Shown: positions 16,998 through 24,562, counted from the first letter of the stretch. The stretch: 64,000 nucleotides of DNA from Rubrivirga marina (GCF_002283365.1 NZ_MQWD01000010.1:30506-94505); one strand, 5' to 3'. Notes: a model not told the origin generated them from the sequence alone. Numbers and translations are program-made.

Positions 16998-17997
16998 CCC
17001 CGATGCCCTCCTTCAACTCGTCCACCTCACGGACGAGCTGGCCGACCCACGCCTGAGCCGTCTCCGACTCCACGATCTCCGGCGGCCGCTCGGACAGGGA
17101 CAGGAACAGGGTGAGAGCGCACCCCGCCATCGTCCAGAGGTGGTCCTCTGGACCGACGGCCTCCGGGTCGAGGAACCCGAGCGCGTGGAGGAGCCGGTCG
17201 TCGAGGTCGGGGTGCCTCGACTGGCTCAGGCGCGACCCGCCGTGCCGCTCGCGGTCGTTCTTGCTCTCGACGGCGAGGAAGAGGAGCGCGCAGTGCGCGA
17301 CGACGACCCCCGCCCTACGGGTGCGCGCCTCCCTACCGTCGTCGCCGTCGAGCAGGGCCTCGCGGGCGAACACGTCGGCCTCGGCCTCGACCGCCTTCGC
17401 CTCCTCCAACGACCGATCGCCAGCCTCCCACAGGTGATCGAGAGTCACGTGAGCGTACTCGTGGAGCAGGACGTAGACAGCGGCCGCCACATACAGGCCG
17501 TTTGCCTTCGCCACGTAGTCTATTCCGTCTCCAGGCACGGGCCGTCCGGGCCGTGGCCACTCCTGTCTCCAGGCCGGAGTGGTTTCGCGCGCGTCGAACG
17601 CCCAACCGAAGGCGGCCTCCGCCGCTCGTACGAGTCGGTTCCGGACGGCGGGGTTGGGATGCTCCGGGACCCCACGCTGCGCCCGCCGGTGGACCTCCTG
17701 GTCGAGGACGACCATCGCGAAGGCGATTGCCCAGAGATACTGGAGGAAGGGTTCGTGGAGTTCGATCCGCGCCGGCACCCCATCCTCATAACGGACCCGC
17801 GGCGTCTCCAACGGGCGGGGCTCGACGTCGAATTGGATGGCCGGCGAGAGCACCCCGCCCTCGACATCCGTCTGGTACTGGCAGAGGAGGAACGGCCGGG
17901 CGCGTTCGAAGCCGTGCAGGACGTTCCCGTTGAGCTCCGAGATGGGGAGGAGAGAGGCCACACCTTCGCCGTCTGTCCCAGGGTTGAGGGTGTTCAT
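16987..17997 (-). CDS. Lit/peptidase U49-like zinc metalloprotease, 336 aa
   Basis: The zinc protease motif HEYAH (179-183) lies in a hydrophobic helix (YVAAAVYVLLHEYAHVTLDHL), followed by a downstream acidic cluster EAKAVEAEADVFA (199-211) as third zinc ligand, the layout of the U49/Lit phage-exclusion family. Lit of E. coli cleaves elongation factor Tu during T4 infection. The start ATG overlaps the stop of the recombinase gene (ATGA), so this cassette is expressed from the recombinase operon, and the HEPN gene follows with an 11-nt overlap. The Lit assignment rests on motif spacing and context rather than clear full-length similarity; the substrate is unknown. Confidence 0.72.
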   Translation of the reverse strand: MNTLNPGTDGEGVASLLPISELNGNVLHGFERARPFLLCQYQTDVEGGVLSPAIQFDVEPRPLETPRVRYEDGVPARIELHEPFLQYLWAIAFAMVVLDQEVHRRAQRGVPEHPNPAVRNRLVRAAEAAFGWAFDARETTPAWRQEWPRPGRPVPGDGIDYVAKANGLYVAAAVYVLLHEYAHVTLDHLWEAGDRSLEEAKAVEAEADVFAREALLDGDDGREARTRRAGVVVAHCALLFLAVESKNDRERHGGSRLSQSRHPDLDDRLLHALGFLDPEAVGPEDHLWTMAGCALTLFLSLSERPPEIVESETAQAWVGQLVREVDELKEGIGGDG

Positions 17998-18100
17998 AGC
18001 CCGATCCCCTCGCTGGCGTTGTCGTCAAAGAGCCGACCCTCGCGGACGTACTCGGCGAGCATGGCGGCCGACTTGTGCCGGGTCTGCTTCTGGATGGCCC
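17994..18100 (-). repeat. recombinase 3'-end repeat, copy D (in the intact gene)
   Basis: This is the reference copy: the last 107 bp of the recombinase gene including the catalytic Tyr codon (EYVREG) and the stop. Copies A, B and C at 7.3, 12.8 and 15.5 kb are derived from this or a close relative. Unlike B and C it is followed immediately by an ATG start and lacks the 74-bp leader. Confidence 0.87.
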
Positions 18101-19082
18101 GGTCGGGCTTCCCCGCGCGGGCGGCCGTCGTCGCGAACCCCGCCCTCAGCGAGTGCCCGGCGTACAGGGCCGGGTCGAGTCCCGCGGACTCCGCGCGCTC
18201 CTTGACGACGTTCGCCACGGTCCGCCCCGTGACAGCCTTACGCCCCAGCCGGCCCCACCGGTCAACGCCTCGGAACACGGGCCCCGAGAGGGGGGAGGGC
18301 CGCCCCTGGTCGGCGAGCGCCCCGCTCGCGGCGGCCACGTACGACCGGACCGCCCGGACGGGGCACGTCTCGGCGTGGTCGCCGTAAGCGACACCCACGA
18401 CTTGGCCCGCCCCCTCCTGGTCGCTCTTCGACTTGGGGATCAGGAGCCTCAAGCCCTCCGGCGTGTACGAAACGTCCTCCAGGCGGACGGCGGCGAGCTC
18501 GCTCCGCCGGAGCGCGGCGGCGAACCCGAGGAGGAGCATCGCCTTGTCCCGCCTCGCCCGGAGCATCACGCCCGGCGCCGTGTCGTCGGGGAACGCCGTC
18601 GCCAGCCGCACGGCCTCGTCGCAGACGGCCGCCATCTGGACGACGTCGGCGGCCAGGGCCGGGGCCACCTTCCGACGGGCGACCCCGAGCTGGCGGACGA
18701 CGCCCGCCCACACCGAGTGGAGCGGTTCTCTCGACCGCGACGCCGGGGTCTCGAGCCCAGCCAGCTTGTGAGCTTGGCTGATCGCGGCGAGCCGGCGCTC
18801 GAGCGTGGCCACCTTCAGCGGGGCCGTCGGCCGCCCGCGGTCGTCGTCGGGCCCGGCCTCGGCGCGGCTCGCTATATATAAGGCGACGGTCTCTGGCGTC
18901 GCCGGCATGGCCAAGACCGAGCGCTCATCACACCAGCCCGCGAAGTCGGCCCAGTCCGAGCGGTAGGCCCGGAGCGTGGCGTCGGACCGGGAGGCCTCCG
19001 CGAACCGCCGGGCGGCCTCCGCGTCGGCCTGGAGCGGGGAGGGGACATGGCTCCGGCGCGGGGCCGGGAGAGACTCGCTCAT
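17994..19082 (-). CDS. tyrosine recombinase/integrase of the cassette array
   Basis: The 362-aa protein has an N-terminal SAM-like DNA-binding domain (TLRAYRSDWADFAGWCDE) and a complete catalytic domain: Arg in AAALRRSEL, Lys in KSKSDQEG, HSLRAGF (H-x-x-R), the second His in TRHKSAAML, and the nucleophile Tyr in LAEYVREGRLF. The C-terminal end (ASEGIGL) resembles integrases of genomic islands. It overlaps the 461-aa HEPN gene upstream (ATGA) and the Lit-like gene downstream (ATGA). Its own 3' end is repeated three more times beyond each cargo unit, so the recombinase probably uses this sequence as its attachment site. Excision and insertion activity is inference. Confidence 0.93.
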   Translation of the reverse strand: MSESLPAPRRSHVPSPLQADAEAARRFAEASRSDATLRAYRSDWADFAGWCDERSVLAMPATPETVALYIASRAEAGPDDDRGRPTAPLKVATLERRLAAISQAHKLAGLETPASRSREPLHSVWAGVVRQLGVARRKVAPALAADVVQMAAVCDEAVRLATAFPDDTAPGVMLRARRDKAMLLLGFAAALRRSELAAVRLEDVSYTPEGLRLLIPKSKSDQEGAGQVVGVAYGDHAETCPVRAVRSYVAAASGALADQGRPSPLSGPVFRGVDRWGRLGRKAVTGRTVANVVKERAESAGLDPALYAGHSLRAGFATTAARAGKPDRAIQKQTRHKSAAMLAEYVREGRLFDDNASEGIGL

Positions 19083-20464
19083 GTCGGAGACGACGCGCCG
19101 GTGAGGAGGGACGGACGGGGTTTCCGAGGGAACCGCTGGACGCCCAGATCAAGGTCCTCGCGCTCTGCCCACGCGTCGAAGTCGACCTGGACGCGCGCCT
19201 CCTCGCCGTCAATCCAAATCGCCGACTCGAACATGAGGTCGATGAGTCCGGCGGTCTCGTCGTCGTACTGAGCGAGGAGCGCCCCCGGGGTCTCGAGTGT
19301 GACCCGTGAGGGGGCTCCGTCCGGTCCCCTCGGCGTCCGTGTGACGTACGGTTCGAACAGGTCCCCGTAGACCGTCTGGGCCAGGAGGTTGTAGCGGAAG
19401 AGCGGGATCGCGGCGTTGAGGACGGCCTCGTCCGTTTCGGCTTCGGCCAGCGCCCGGTTCAACTCCGGATCGTCGACCTCCAGAACGAGCGGAGTAGGGT
19501 TCTCGCTCGACCGGACAAACGCGCTCGGGGGCGTCATCCCACGCACGCGGAGGTTCTCGTCGAGGATCTCACGCAGTCGACGCATCTTCTCACCGAACGG
19601 CATGTCCGGGGCGGCGCGGATCGCCGGGATCCCCGCGTCGATTCGTTCTCGCATCTCCCTCCGCTGGTCCTCATCGAACGCGTAGTTCATGAGCGCTGCG
19701 ACGCCATCGAAGCCGCTCATCAGCGTCTCGATGCAGTCGAAGCCGAACACGTTCTCCGCGAGGGAGATCGATCGGACCGTCTCGATCAGGCCGGCCGTGT
19801 GCTGGAGCACCTCGTCGTGCGTCCACCGGACCACTTCCACCTTCCGGTCCGAACGGCGGACGTTCCGGAAGATGACGGTATCCTCGTGGACCTCGTAGCC
19901 GTGTGAGCCGGCGTGAGAGACGGCGTTGCGCACCACCGGGTCGTAGTGTTGGAAAAGGTCCCAGCCCTCGTTGTCCCGTCGGATCCTGCTCCGGGCGTAC
20001 TCCACCTTCCCCAACTCCGTCGACCCCAGGTTCGCCACCTCGATCCCGTCGAAGGTCCCCTCGATGAACTGGTAGCTCGCGGACACCAGAGTCGCGTAGG
20101 GGTCGAACAGGTCACCGACGACATCCCGGTAGACCCGGACGAGCTCGTTGCTCCGCGCGGCAACGTCGTCGTCGAGGAATGCCCCTACAAAGGAGCTATA
20201 GACGCGGGCCGCATGAGTCCGTGCGCGGTTCTTGACCGCCACCCACGGCAGGAAGACCCGCTGCAGGTAACCGGTCTCGTCGCGCTGGCGCGCCTCGTGG
20301 AGAAGTCCGAGCAGGAAGTGGATGTTGTCAGACCGCTCAGCGAGGTCGCCAAGCGGCATGAGCAGAGCACGCTGGATATCAGCAGCGACCTCCGGGTCGT
20401 CCTGAGACGAGCGGAGGTAGAGGAGCCCGTCAAGCTCGAGGAGAGAGTGTGGCGCCGAAGGCAT
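19079..20464 (-). CDS. HEPN-motif protein upstream of the recombinase, 461 aa
   Basis: Residues 179-184 (RNAVSH) form an R-X4-H HEPN motif inside helical sequence (DPVVRNAVSHAGSHGYE). The rest is mostly helical and unrecognised, with no signal peptide or membrane segment. Its stop overlaps the recombinase ATG, so it is the first gene of the recombinase operon. It could be a defence RNase carried with the recombinase or a cofactor of recombination. The DAVS/NAVSH-type motif also occurs in inactive HEPN-like domains of uncharacterised proteins, so catalysis is uncertain. The start at 20464 is the only ATG before an AT-richer upstream region. Confidence 0.65.
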   Translation of the reverse strand: MPSAPHSLLELDGLLYLRSSQDDPEVAADIQRALLMPLGDLAERSDNIHFLLGLLHEARQRDETGYLQRVFLPWVAVKNRARTHAARVYSSFVGAFLDDDVAARSNELVRVYRDVVGDLFDPYATLVSASYQFIEGTFDGIEVANLGSTELGKVEYARSRIRRDNEGWDLFQHYDPVVRNAVSHAGSHGYEVHEDTVIFRNVRRSDRKVEVVRWTHDEVLQHTAGLIETVRSISLAENVFGFDCIETLMSGFDGVAALMNYAFDEDQRREMRERIDAGIPAIRAAPDMPFGEKMRRLREILDENLRVRGMTPPSAFVRSSENPTPLVLEVDDPELNRALAEAETDEAVLNAAIPLFRYNLLAQTVYGDLFEPYVTRTPRGPDGAPSRVTLETPGALLAQYDDETAGLIDLMFESAIWIDGEEARVQVDFDAWAEREDLDLGVQRFPRKPRPSLLTGASSPT

Positions 20465-21033
20465 TAGCTGTTATTGCAAATCGACAAGCCCCATATAGAA
20501 TCCCATCGGGGAGCCGGAAGGTACGCCGTGTGGCGGCGTCGATTTCCGATAACGTCCCCTTATCGGAAGTCAGACACGACCGGCCTCGGCACGTCCGAAA
20601 AGCCGGAGCGCGCGAGGTTGATGGACGCCGATTCCTGAACGGGATCCCGAACGGCAAACGCTGCCATCAGGGCCGATCCGGTCTCGGCTTCTGCCGCGAT
20701 GCGAAACCCGCCGTTTGCCGAACTGGGGAGGACCTTCCGGTGCAACGTCGAGCCCGATCGGCTGCCACTCCTGAGCAACCCCGGCGGGCGCTGGCTGCCG
20801 AGACCGAGCGCCGGTCGACGACCGGGGTGTGCATGAGGCGCCGTCGGACCGCGGCGTATCCTGTCGCGCACCGTGCCCGTCCCTCCCGTAGCTCACCCCG
20901 TCCTTTCTTATGAGCGCCGTCGCGGTGCTCGGATGACCGCTTGGTCAGACCGCAGGGCCGGCCGCGTCGGGGAGGGTCGGGGCCTCGCCGGTCGGTGTCC
21001 AGCCCGCCGGCCTCTTTCCTGGCGGTCGGGCTG
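20465..21033 (+). other. 569-bp region at the right edge of the defence island, no convincing gene
   Basis: Open frames here give Arg/Pro/Ser-rich products like shadows and no family match. The notable element is the inverted repeat at 20544-20568. The region separates the minus-strand defence operon from the plus-strand HPP gene, so it should hold at least the promoter of the 461-aa HEPN gene. Confidence 0.5.
20544..20568. promoter_or_regulatory. inverted repeat with 9-bp arms and 7-bp spacer upstream of the recombinase operon
   Basis: TTCCGATAA and TTATCGGAA are perfect arms around CGTCCCC. It lies 80 bp upstream of the first ATG of the HEPN-recombinase operon. The GATAA-N7-TTATC core equals the element upstream of oxyR (23464-23480) and is close to other boxes in this window. 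It could be an operator or a recombinase core site, since CGATAA/TTATCG arms also resemble tyrosine-recombinase sites. Confidence 0.5.
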
Positions 21034-21552
21034 GTGCGTCGCGTGAGCCGTAGGTCGCAGGGGGGGCCGGGGCTGGGCGGCCGCGCCCTCCGCGTCGGCG
21101 TCGAGGCCGGCCTCCAGGTGGCCCTCCTCGGGGCCGTCCTGTGGGCGACCGGCCTCCCGTTCGTGTTCCCGAGCCTCGGCCCGACCGCCTTCGCCCTCGT
21201 CACGCGGTCGGGGACGGCCCCGGCCCGGGAGGTCCTCGGCGGCCACCTCTGTGGCCTCGCCGCCGGGCTCCTCGCCTACCACGCCCTCGCGCCCGGCCTC
21301 GCGATCACCGACGCGATCGGCCCGCTCTCCGCGGGCGGCCTCCGGCTCGCCGCGAGCGGGGCCCTCTCGGTCGCGCTCACGGCCGGGGCGATGGTCCGGC
21401 TCCGGGCCGTCCACGGCCCCGCCTGCGCGACGACGCTCATCGTCGCGCTCGGCGTGCTCCCCGGGCTCCGGGAGGCCGCCGTCATCGTGGCCGCGGTGGC
21501 CGGGATGTACGGGGCGCACGTGGCGTCCCGCGGGCGGCGGGCGCGCGGCTAG
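21034..21552 (+). CDS. HPP family integral membrane protein
   Basis: About 172 aa with four or five hydrophobic segments. FVFPSLGPTAFALVTRSGTA and the AREVLGGHLCGLAAGLL stretch match the HPP family, whose members have a conserved FPSLGP...GH pattern; some are nitrite transporters. The open frame extends back to a TTG at 20941, but the extra residues are Arg/Ser-rich. I prefer the GTG at 21034 (or 21043), just before the first conserved helix. It converges on the small minus-strand gene at 21549 with a 4-bp overlap. Substrate unknown. Confidence 0.75.
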   Translation: MRRVSRRSQGGPGLGGRALRVGVEAGLQVALLGAVLWATGLPFVFPSLGPTAFALVTRSGTAPAREVLGGHLCGLAAGLLAYHALAPGLAITDAIGPLSAGGLRLAASGALSVALTAGAMVRLRAVHGPACATTLIVALGVLPGLREAAVIVAAVAGMYGAHVASRGRRARG

Positions 21553-21937
21553 GCGTCGGGGCCGAGGGCCCGCTCGACGAGCGCGAGGAGGTCGTCTTCC
21601 CCCGGCGTCACGCGGCCGTCGGCCGCGGCCACCCGGCGGAGGTCGGCGAGGACGCGGGCCCGGGCGCGCGGCCCTGCGCCGGCAGCCCCCGAGAGCGGTG
21701 CCGTCCGTGACGGGCCTCGGCGGCATCCGCGCTGCGATCCGGGGGTGTGGGGCCCCTCCGGTCCGTGTCGCTTCGCCCCGCGTCGGGAGCGACAGGGTCG
21801 CTGGCTGGGGGAGCATAGACCACCCACGACCGCCAATGTCGACGGGCGTAGAGGACCGCCCCCGCGGCCAAGGCGATGGGCAGGACGATCGCGAGGAGGG
21901 CCAGGGCGCTGAGGGCAGCGTAGAGGGGGGTCGGCAC
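21549..21937 (-). pseudogene. small membrane protein gene with an apparent frameshift
   Basis: The minus-strand frame starting at 21937 gives a clean N terminus with one membrane helix (LLAIVLPIALAAGAVLYARR) but turns into Arg/Pro-rich sequence. The overlapping frame, open to 21836 and ending at 21549, finishes with RVLADLRRVAAADGRVTPGE, which reads like a folded TerB-like end. Joining the two frames near 21680-21740 would give one membrane-anchored protein of about 128 aa. Either a single-base sequencing error or a real frameshift explains this. If there is no frameshift, the gene is 21608-21937 with 109 aa. Confidence 0.4.
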
Positions 21938-21993
21938 GGCTAGAGAGATCGGGTCGAGGGGGGCTCCACAGCAGGCGTACAGGGCACCGGGGG

Positions 21994-22137
21994 CTAGAGG
22001 ACGGCTGTGCCCCGTGGGGGGCGCGCGGCGCGTCCGACCCCGCGGAGGCGCTCGCCCACCTGCCAGGCGAGGACGTAGAAGGAGATGAAGGCAGCGAGGC
22101 CAGCGGCCTCGAGAACCTGCGTGAGGGAGATCGACAT
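21994..22137 (-). CDS. small single-span membrane protein, 47 aa
   Basis: ATG at 22137 opens a 47-codon frame: MSISLTQVLEAAGLAAFISF, then YVLAWQVGERLRG and a basic tail, ending TAG 21994-21996. Residues ~8-26 form one hydrophobic helix and the positive charge follows it. It precedes the frameshifted membrane gene on the same strand by 56 bp, so the two may be an operon. No family recognised; the composition and clean helix support it being real. Confidence 0.5.
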   Translation of the reverse strand: MSISLTQVLEAAGLAAFISFYVLAWQVGERLRGVGRAARPPRGTAVL

Positions 22138-22521
22138 GGCGAGCGAGGCGAGGGGGAGCGGGCGGCAGGGGGCGTTGACGGGCCGGTGGCCTATTGGCCC
22201 CCCCGAGACCGGCGGCGCCTCAGCGTAGGCCGAGGTTCAGGGGCGTGCGCCCGTGGGATCACGGGGGCGTGAGGAGCGGGGAGGGCTCGTCATCGGTGCG
22301 GGGGTCCGCTGAGGTGTGAGTCGTGTAGCGCCGGAGATCACTATTCGTTTCATCTATTGTTTTCATGACGCGACAATCTTTGATTATCGGACGGCCACCT
22401 CACTCCCCACGCGCGACCGAACACCCCTCGACGCAGAGGGGCGCTCCCACACGCCGCGCCCGGGGCGCCCCCTTACTGGGCGGCCCTAGACCCCGGAGGG
22501 CACGGCGCCTAAGAGTGTCGG
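22138..22521. other. 384-bp intergenic region between the small membrane gene and oxyR
   Basis: No convincing gene on either strand. It contains an AT-richer patch (22335-22395) with an imperfect ACAA-N7-TTAT element at 22373-22387 (arms GACAA/TTATC at 22372-22388), and GC-rich short inverted sequences near 22420-22500 that may end oxyR transcription. Confidence 0.4.
22372..22388. promoter_or_regulatory. imperfect LysR/OxyR-type box
   Basis: GACAA, then TCTTTGA, then TTATC: four of five arm positions pair, with the same 7-bp spacing as the other boxes in the region. It could serve the small minus-strand membrane genes, whose first ATG is at 22137, about 235 bp away. Confidence 0.3.
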
Positions 22522-23460
22522 TCAACCCTCAGGCGCGTAGAGGACCGCGCCCTCCGGGAGGTCCGCCGCCGCAGCGCGCGCGACCTCGGCCGCGAACGCC
22601 CGGACGAGCTGGCGGCGCACGAGCGTCGCCGCGTAGACGAGCCGGACGGTCCGGCTCGGGGCCGGGGCTCGGAACGGGCGGACCGAGGCGGGCGCGTGCG
22701 ACCCCTGCCCCTGGACGGCCAGCCACGGGAGGAGCGTCATCCCGTAGCCGCGGTCGACGATCCGCTGGAGCGTCTCGAGGTTGCCGCTCTCGAACTGGAC
22801 GGCCTTCGCGTCGGGCCGCCCGGCCGCGCCACGCGCGAGAAGGTCGAGAGCCTGATCTCGGAAGCAGTGGCCCTCGCGCATGACCCACACGTCGTCCGGG
22901 CTGAGGTCCTCGACGCCGATCGCGTCCTGGTCGTAGAGCCGGTGGCCCGGGGCCACGTAGCCCACGAGCGGCTCCTCAAAAAGCGGAACCTCCTCGACCC
23001 CGCGTACGGTCGGGGGCGTCGCCACGAGCCCGGCGTCCAAGAGGTCGCGGCGGACGTGGTCCGAGATCGTCTCGGCGACGAGCTCCTCGAACACCAGCTC
23101 GACGCCGGGGTAGCGCCGGGCGAACGGGCCGATCACGAGCGGGATGAGGTAGGGCGCGAGCGTGGACAGGATGCCGACGCGGAGCTCGCCGGCCAGCTCG
23201 CCCGTCGCCTCGCTCACGAGGTCCTCCAGCCGCTCGGCCTCAGCGAGGACCTGGCGCGCCTGGGCGACGACGGCCCGGCCGACCTCCGTCGGCTCGATGG
23301 GGTGGGCCGCCCGGTCGAACAGGACCACGCCGAGCTCGGCCTCGAGCTTCTGGAGACCGGCGCTGAGCGCGGGCTGCGTGACGTGGCAGGCCTCGGCTGC
23401 CCGGCCGAAGTGGCCGTGGCGATCGAGGGCGACGGCGTAGGTGAGTTGGAGGAGGGTCAC
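22522..23460 (-). CDS. oxyR: OxyR-type LysR regulator lacking the second redox cysteine
   Basis: The 312-aa LysR protein has a winged helix at 1-60 (HFGRAAEACHVTQPALSAGLQ is the recognition region) and a substrate-binding-like domain. The peroxide-sensing segment reads MREGHCFRDQALDLLAR: Cys sits at position 199, exactly as in E. coli OxyR, but position 208, where the disulfide partner would be, is Leu. The only other Cys is C25 in the HTH. A one-Cys OxyR could sense by sulfenic acid or another thiol modification. Start is GTG at 23460; a GATAA-N7-TTATC box lies 4-20 bp upstream, suggesting autorepression. The gene is divergent from rnk. Confidence 0.88.
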   Translation of the reverse strand: MTLLQLTYAVALDRHGHFGRAAEACHVTQPALSAGLQKLEAELGVVLFDRAAHPIEPTEVGRAVVAQARQVLAEAERLEDLVSEATGELAGELRVGILSTLAPYLIPLVIGPFARRYPGVELVFEELVAETISDHVRRDLLDAGLVATPPTVRGVEEVPLFEEPLVGYVAPGHRLYDQDAIGVEDLSPDDVWVMREGHCFRDQALDLLARGAAGRPDAKAVQFESGNLETLQRIVDRGYGMTLLPWLAVQGQGSHAPASVRPFRAPAPSRTVRLVYAATLVRRQLVRAFAAEVARAAAADLPEGAVLYAPEG

Positions 23461-23463
23461 GGT

Positions 23464-23480
23464 GATAAAGATCGATTATC
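23464..23480. promoter_or_regulatory. GATAA-N7-TTATC box next to the oxyR start
   Basis: GATAA (23464-23468), spacer AGATCGA, TTATC (23476-23480): perfect 5-bp arms. It lies immediately upstream of the oxyR GTG, the position expected for autoregulation by a LysR protein. Confidence 0.55.
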
Positions 23481-23593
23481 GCGGGATGAAAACAAGCGAT
23501 TGGACTAATGATCCCGGGGTGCCGAACCTGCCTCCAGCCTGGCGCTCCGCCCGGCCCGGGCCCCGCCCGGTCTCCCCATCTCGACCACCCGTC

Positions 23594-23648
23594 CCCGCCG
23601 CCCCTCGGGGGCCGGGGCCCCGCGCCCCGGCCCCCGAGGGGCGGCGGG
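23594..23648. terminator. 55-nt hairpin with 25-bp perfect arms upstream of rnk
   Basis: Two perfect 25-bp complementary arms (23594-23618 and 23624-23648) flank a 5-nt loop CCCGC. The stem is almost entirely G:C and starts with CCCGCCGCCCCTCGGGGG. It lies 34 bp before the rnk ATG with no T tract. It is far stronger than a normal terminator and could act as an attenuator in the rnk leader, an insulator between the divergent genes, or a remnant palindromic repeat. Confidence 0.6.
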
Positions 23649-23682
23649 TCCCACCCCGACGGGCCGCGAGTCCCCCGCAGCC

Positions 23683-24099
23683 ATGTCCACGCGCCCCCTT
23701 ACGCTGACCGCCCCCGACCGAGCCCTGCTCGGTCAGATCCTCTCGTCCCGCGCGCCCACGGGCGACGAGGCCCGCACGCTGGCCGACCTCGTCGTGGGGA
23801 TGAGCGAGGCCGTGACCGTCCCCTCGGCCGAGGTCCCCCGCACCGTCGTCACGCTCAACTCGCGCGTCCGCGTCCGGCCGCTCGGGACCGACGGCGCGCG
23901 GGAGTTCACGCTCGTCGTCCCGGGCCAGGCCGACGTCCAGCGAGGCCGGCTCTCCGTGCTCACCCCGGTGGGGGGCGCGCTCTTGGGCCGTCGCGAGGGC
24001 GACGTCGTGACCTGCGAGGCGCCGGCCGGCCGGGTCCACTACAAGATCGAGGCGGTCCTCTACCAGCCCGAGGCCGACGGCCTCGCGGCGGCGGCCTGA
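23683..24099 (+). CDS. rnk: Rnk / GreA-GreB family RNA polymerase-binding protein
   Basis: The 138-aa length and sequence match the regulator of nucleoside diphosphate kinase: an N-terminal helical segment (LTAPDRALLGQIL...TLADLV) and a C-terminal GreA/B-like FKBP fold (VTLNSRVRVRPLG, GRLSVLTPVGGALLGRREGD, VLYQPEA). Rnk-type proteins bind RNA polymerase through the secondary channel but lack the long coiled coil needed for cleavage stimulation. A very strong hairpin (23594-23648) lies just upstream and may control its expression. It is followed after 32 bp by a hypothetical gene and then glutamate dehydrogenase, all on the plus strand. Confidence 0.88.
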   Translation: MSTRPLTLTAPDRALLGQILSSRAPTGDEARTLADLVVGMSEAVTVPSAEVPRTVVTLNSRVRVRPLGTDGAREFTLVVPGQADVQRGRLSVLTPVGGALLGRREGDVVTCEAPAGRVHYKIEAVLYQPEADGLAAAA

Positions 24100-24131
24100 C
24101 CCCACCGAGCGATCCTCCTGCGGACCGGGCC

Positions 24132-24518
24132 ATGCTCCACCCCGCCTTCCTCATCGCCGCCGCCGTCAACGACGAGGGGCACGTCGAGCTCCCCGCCGCC
24201 GGGGGCGGCACGGCCTTCCCCATCGCGCGCGCTCACTTCGCCCCCGACGACCAGGGCGGGTTCGTCCAGCGCGTCGTGCCCGCCGTCGGGCAAGACGGCC
24301 GCTGGGAGACCCTCGACATGGCCTTTTTCGCGCGGTGCCTCGCGCTCGCCCTTGGCGCGCTCACGCCCGACCTCTTCGCCGTCCGCGGCGTCGGCGTGCC
24401 GGGCCAGGCGCGGGGCCGGCTGGCCCGGCGGGACCCGGCCTCAGAAGAGGCCCGCCTCCAGACGCTCCGCGCGGCGTTCCTCGTCCACCTCGCGGCCTAC
24501 GAAGGCCGCCTCGTCTAG
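24132..24518 (+). CDS. hypothetical protein, 128 aa
   Basis: ATG at 24132, 32 bp after rnk, ending 44 bp before glutamate dehydrogenase, so probably co-transcribed with both. The product is soluble, without signal peptide or Cys-rich motif; the first half reads as short beta strands (AFLIAAAVNDEGHVELP) and the C-terminal half as a long helix (SEEARLQTLRAAFLVHLAAYE). I recognise no family. Frame composition is typical of real genes here. Confidence 0.6.
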   Translation: MLHPAFLIAAAVNDEGHVELPAAGGGTAFPIARAHFAPDDQGGFVQRVVPAVGQDGRWETLDMAFFARCLALALGALTPDLFAVRGVGVPGQARGRLARRDPASEEARLQTLRAAFLVHLAAYEGRLV

Positions 24519-24562
24519 CACGGCGTCGTCTCGCACCTCCCGTTTCGTCCCCCCGACCTCCC

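Noticed and set aside
20449..20913. 154-codon plus-strand ORF at the island edge
   Set aside because: Arg/Ala/Ser/Pro-rich, no domain, begins inside the HEPN gene start and covers the inverted repeat; treated as a shadow.
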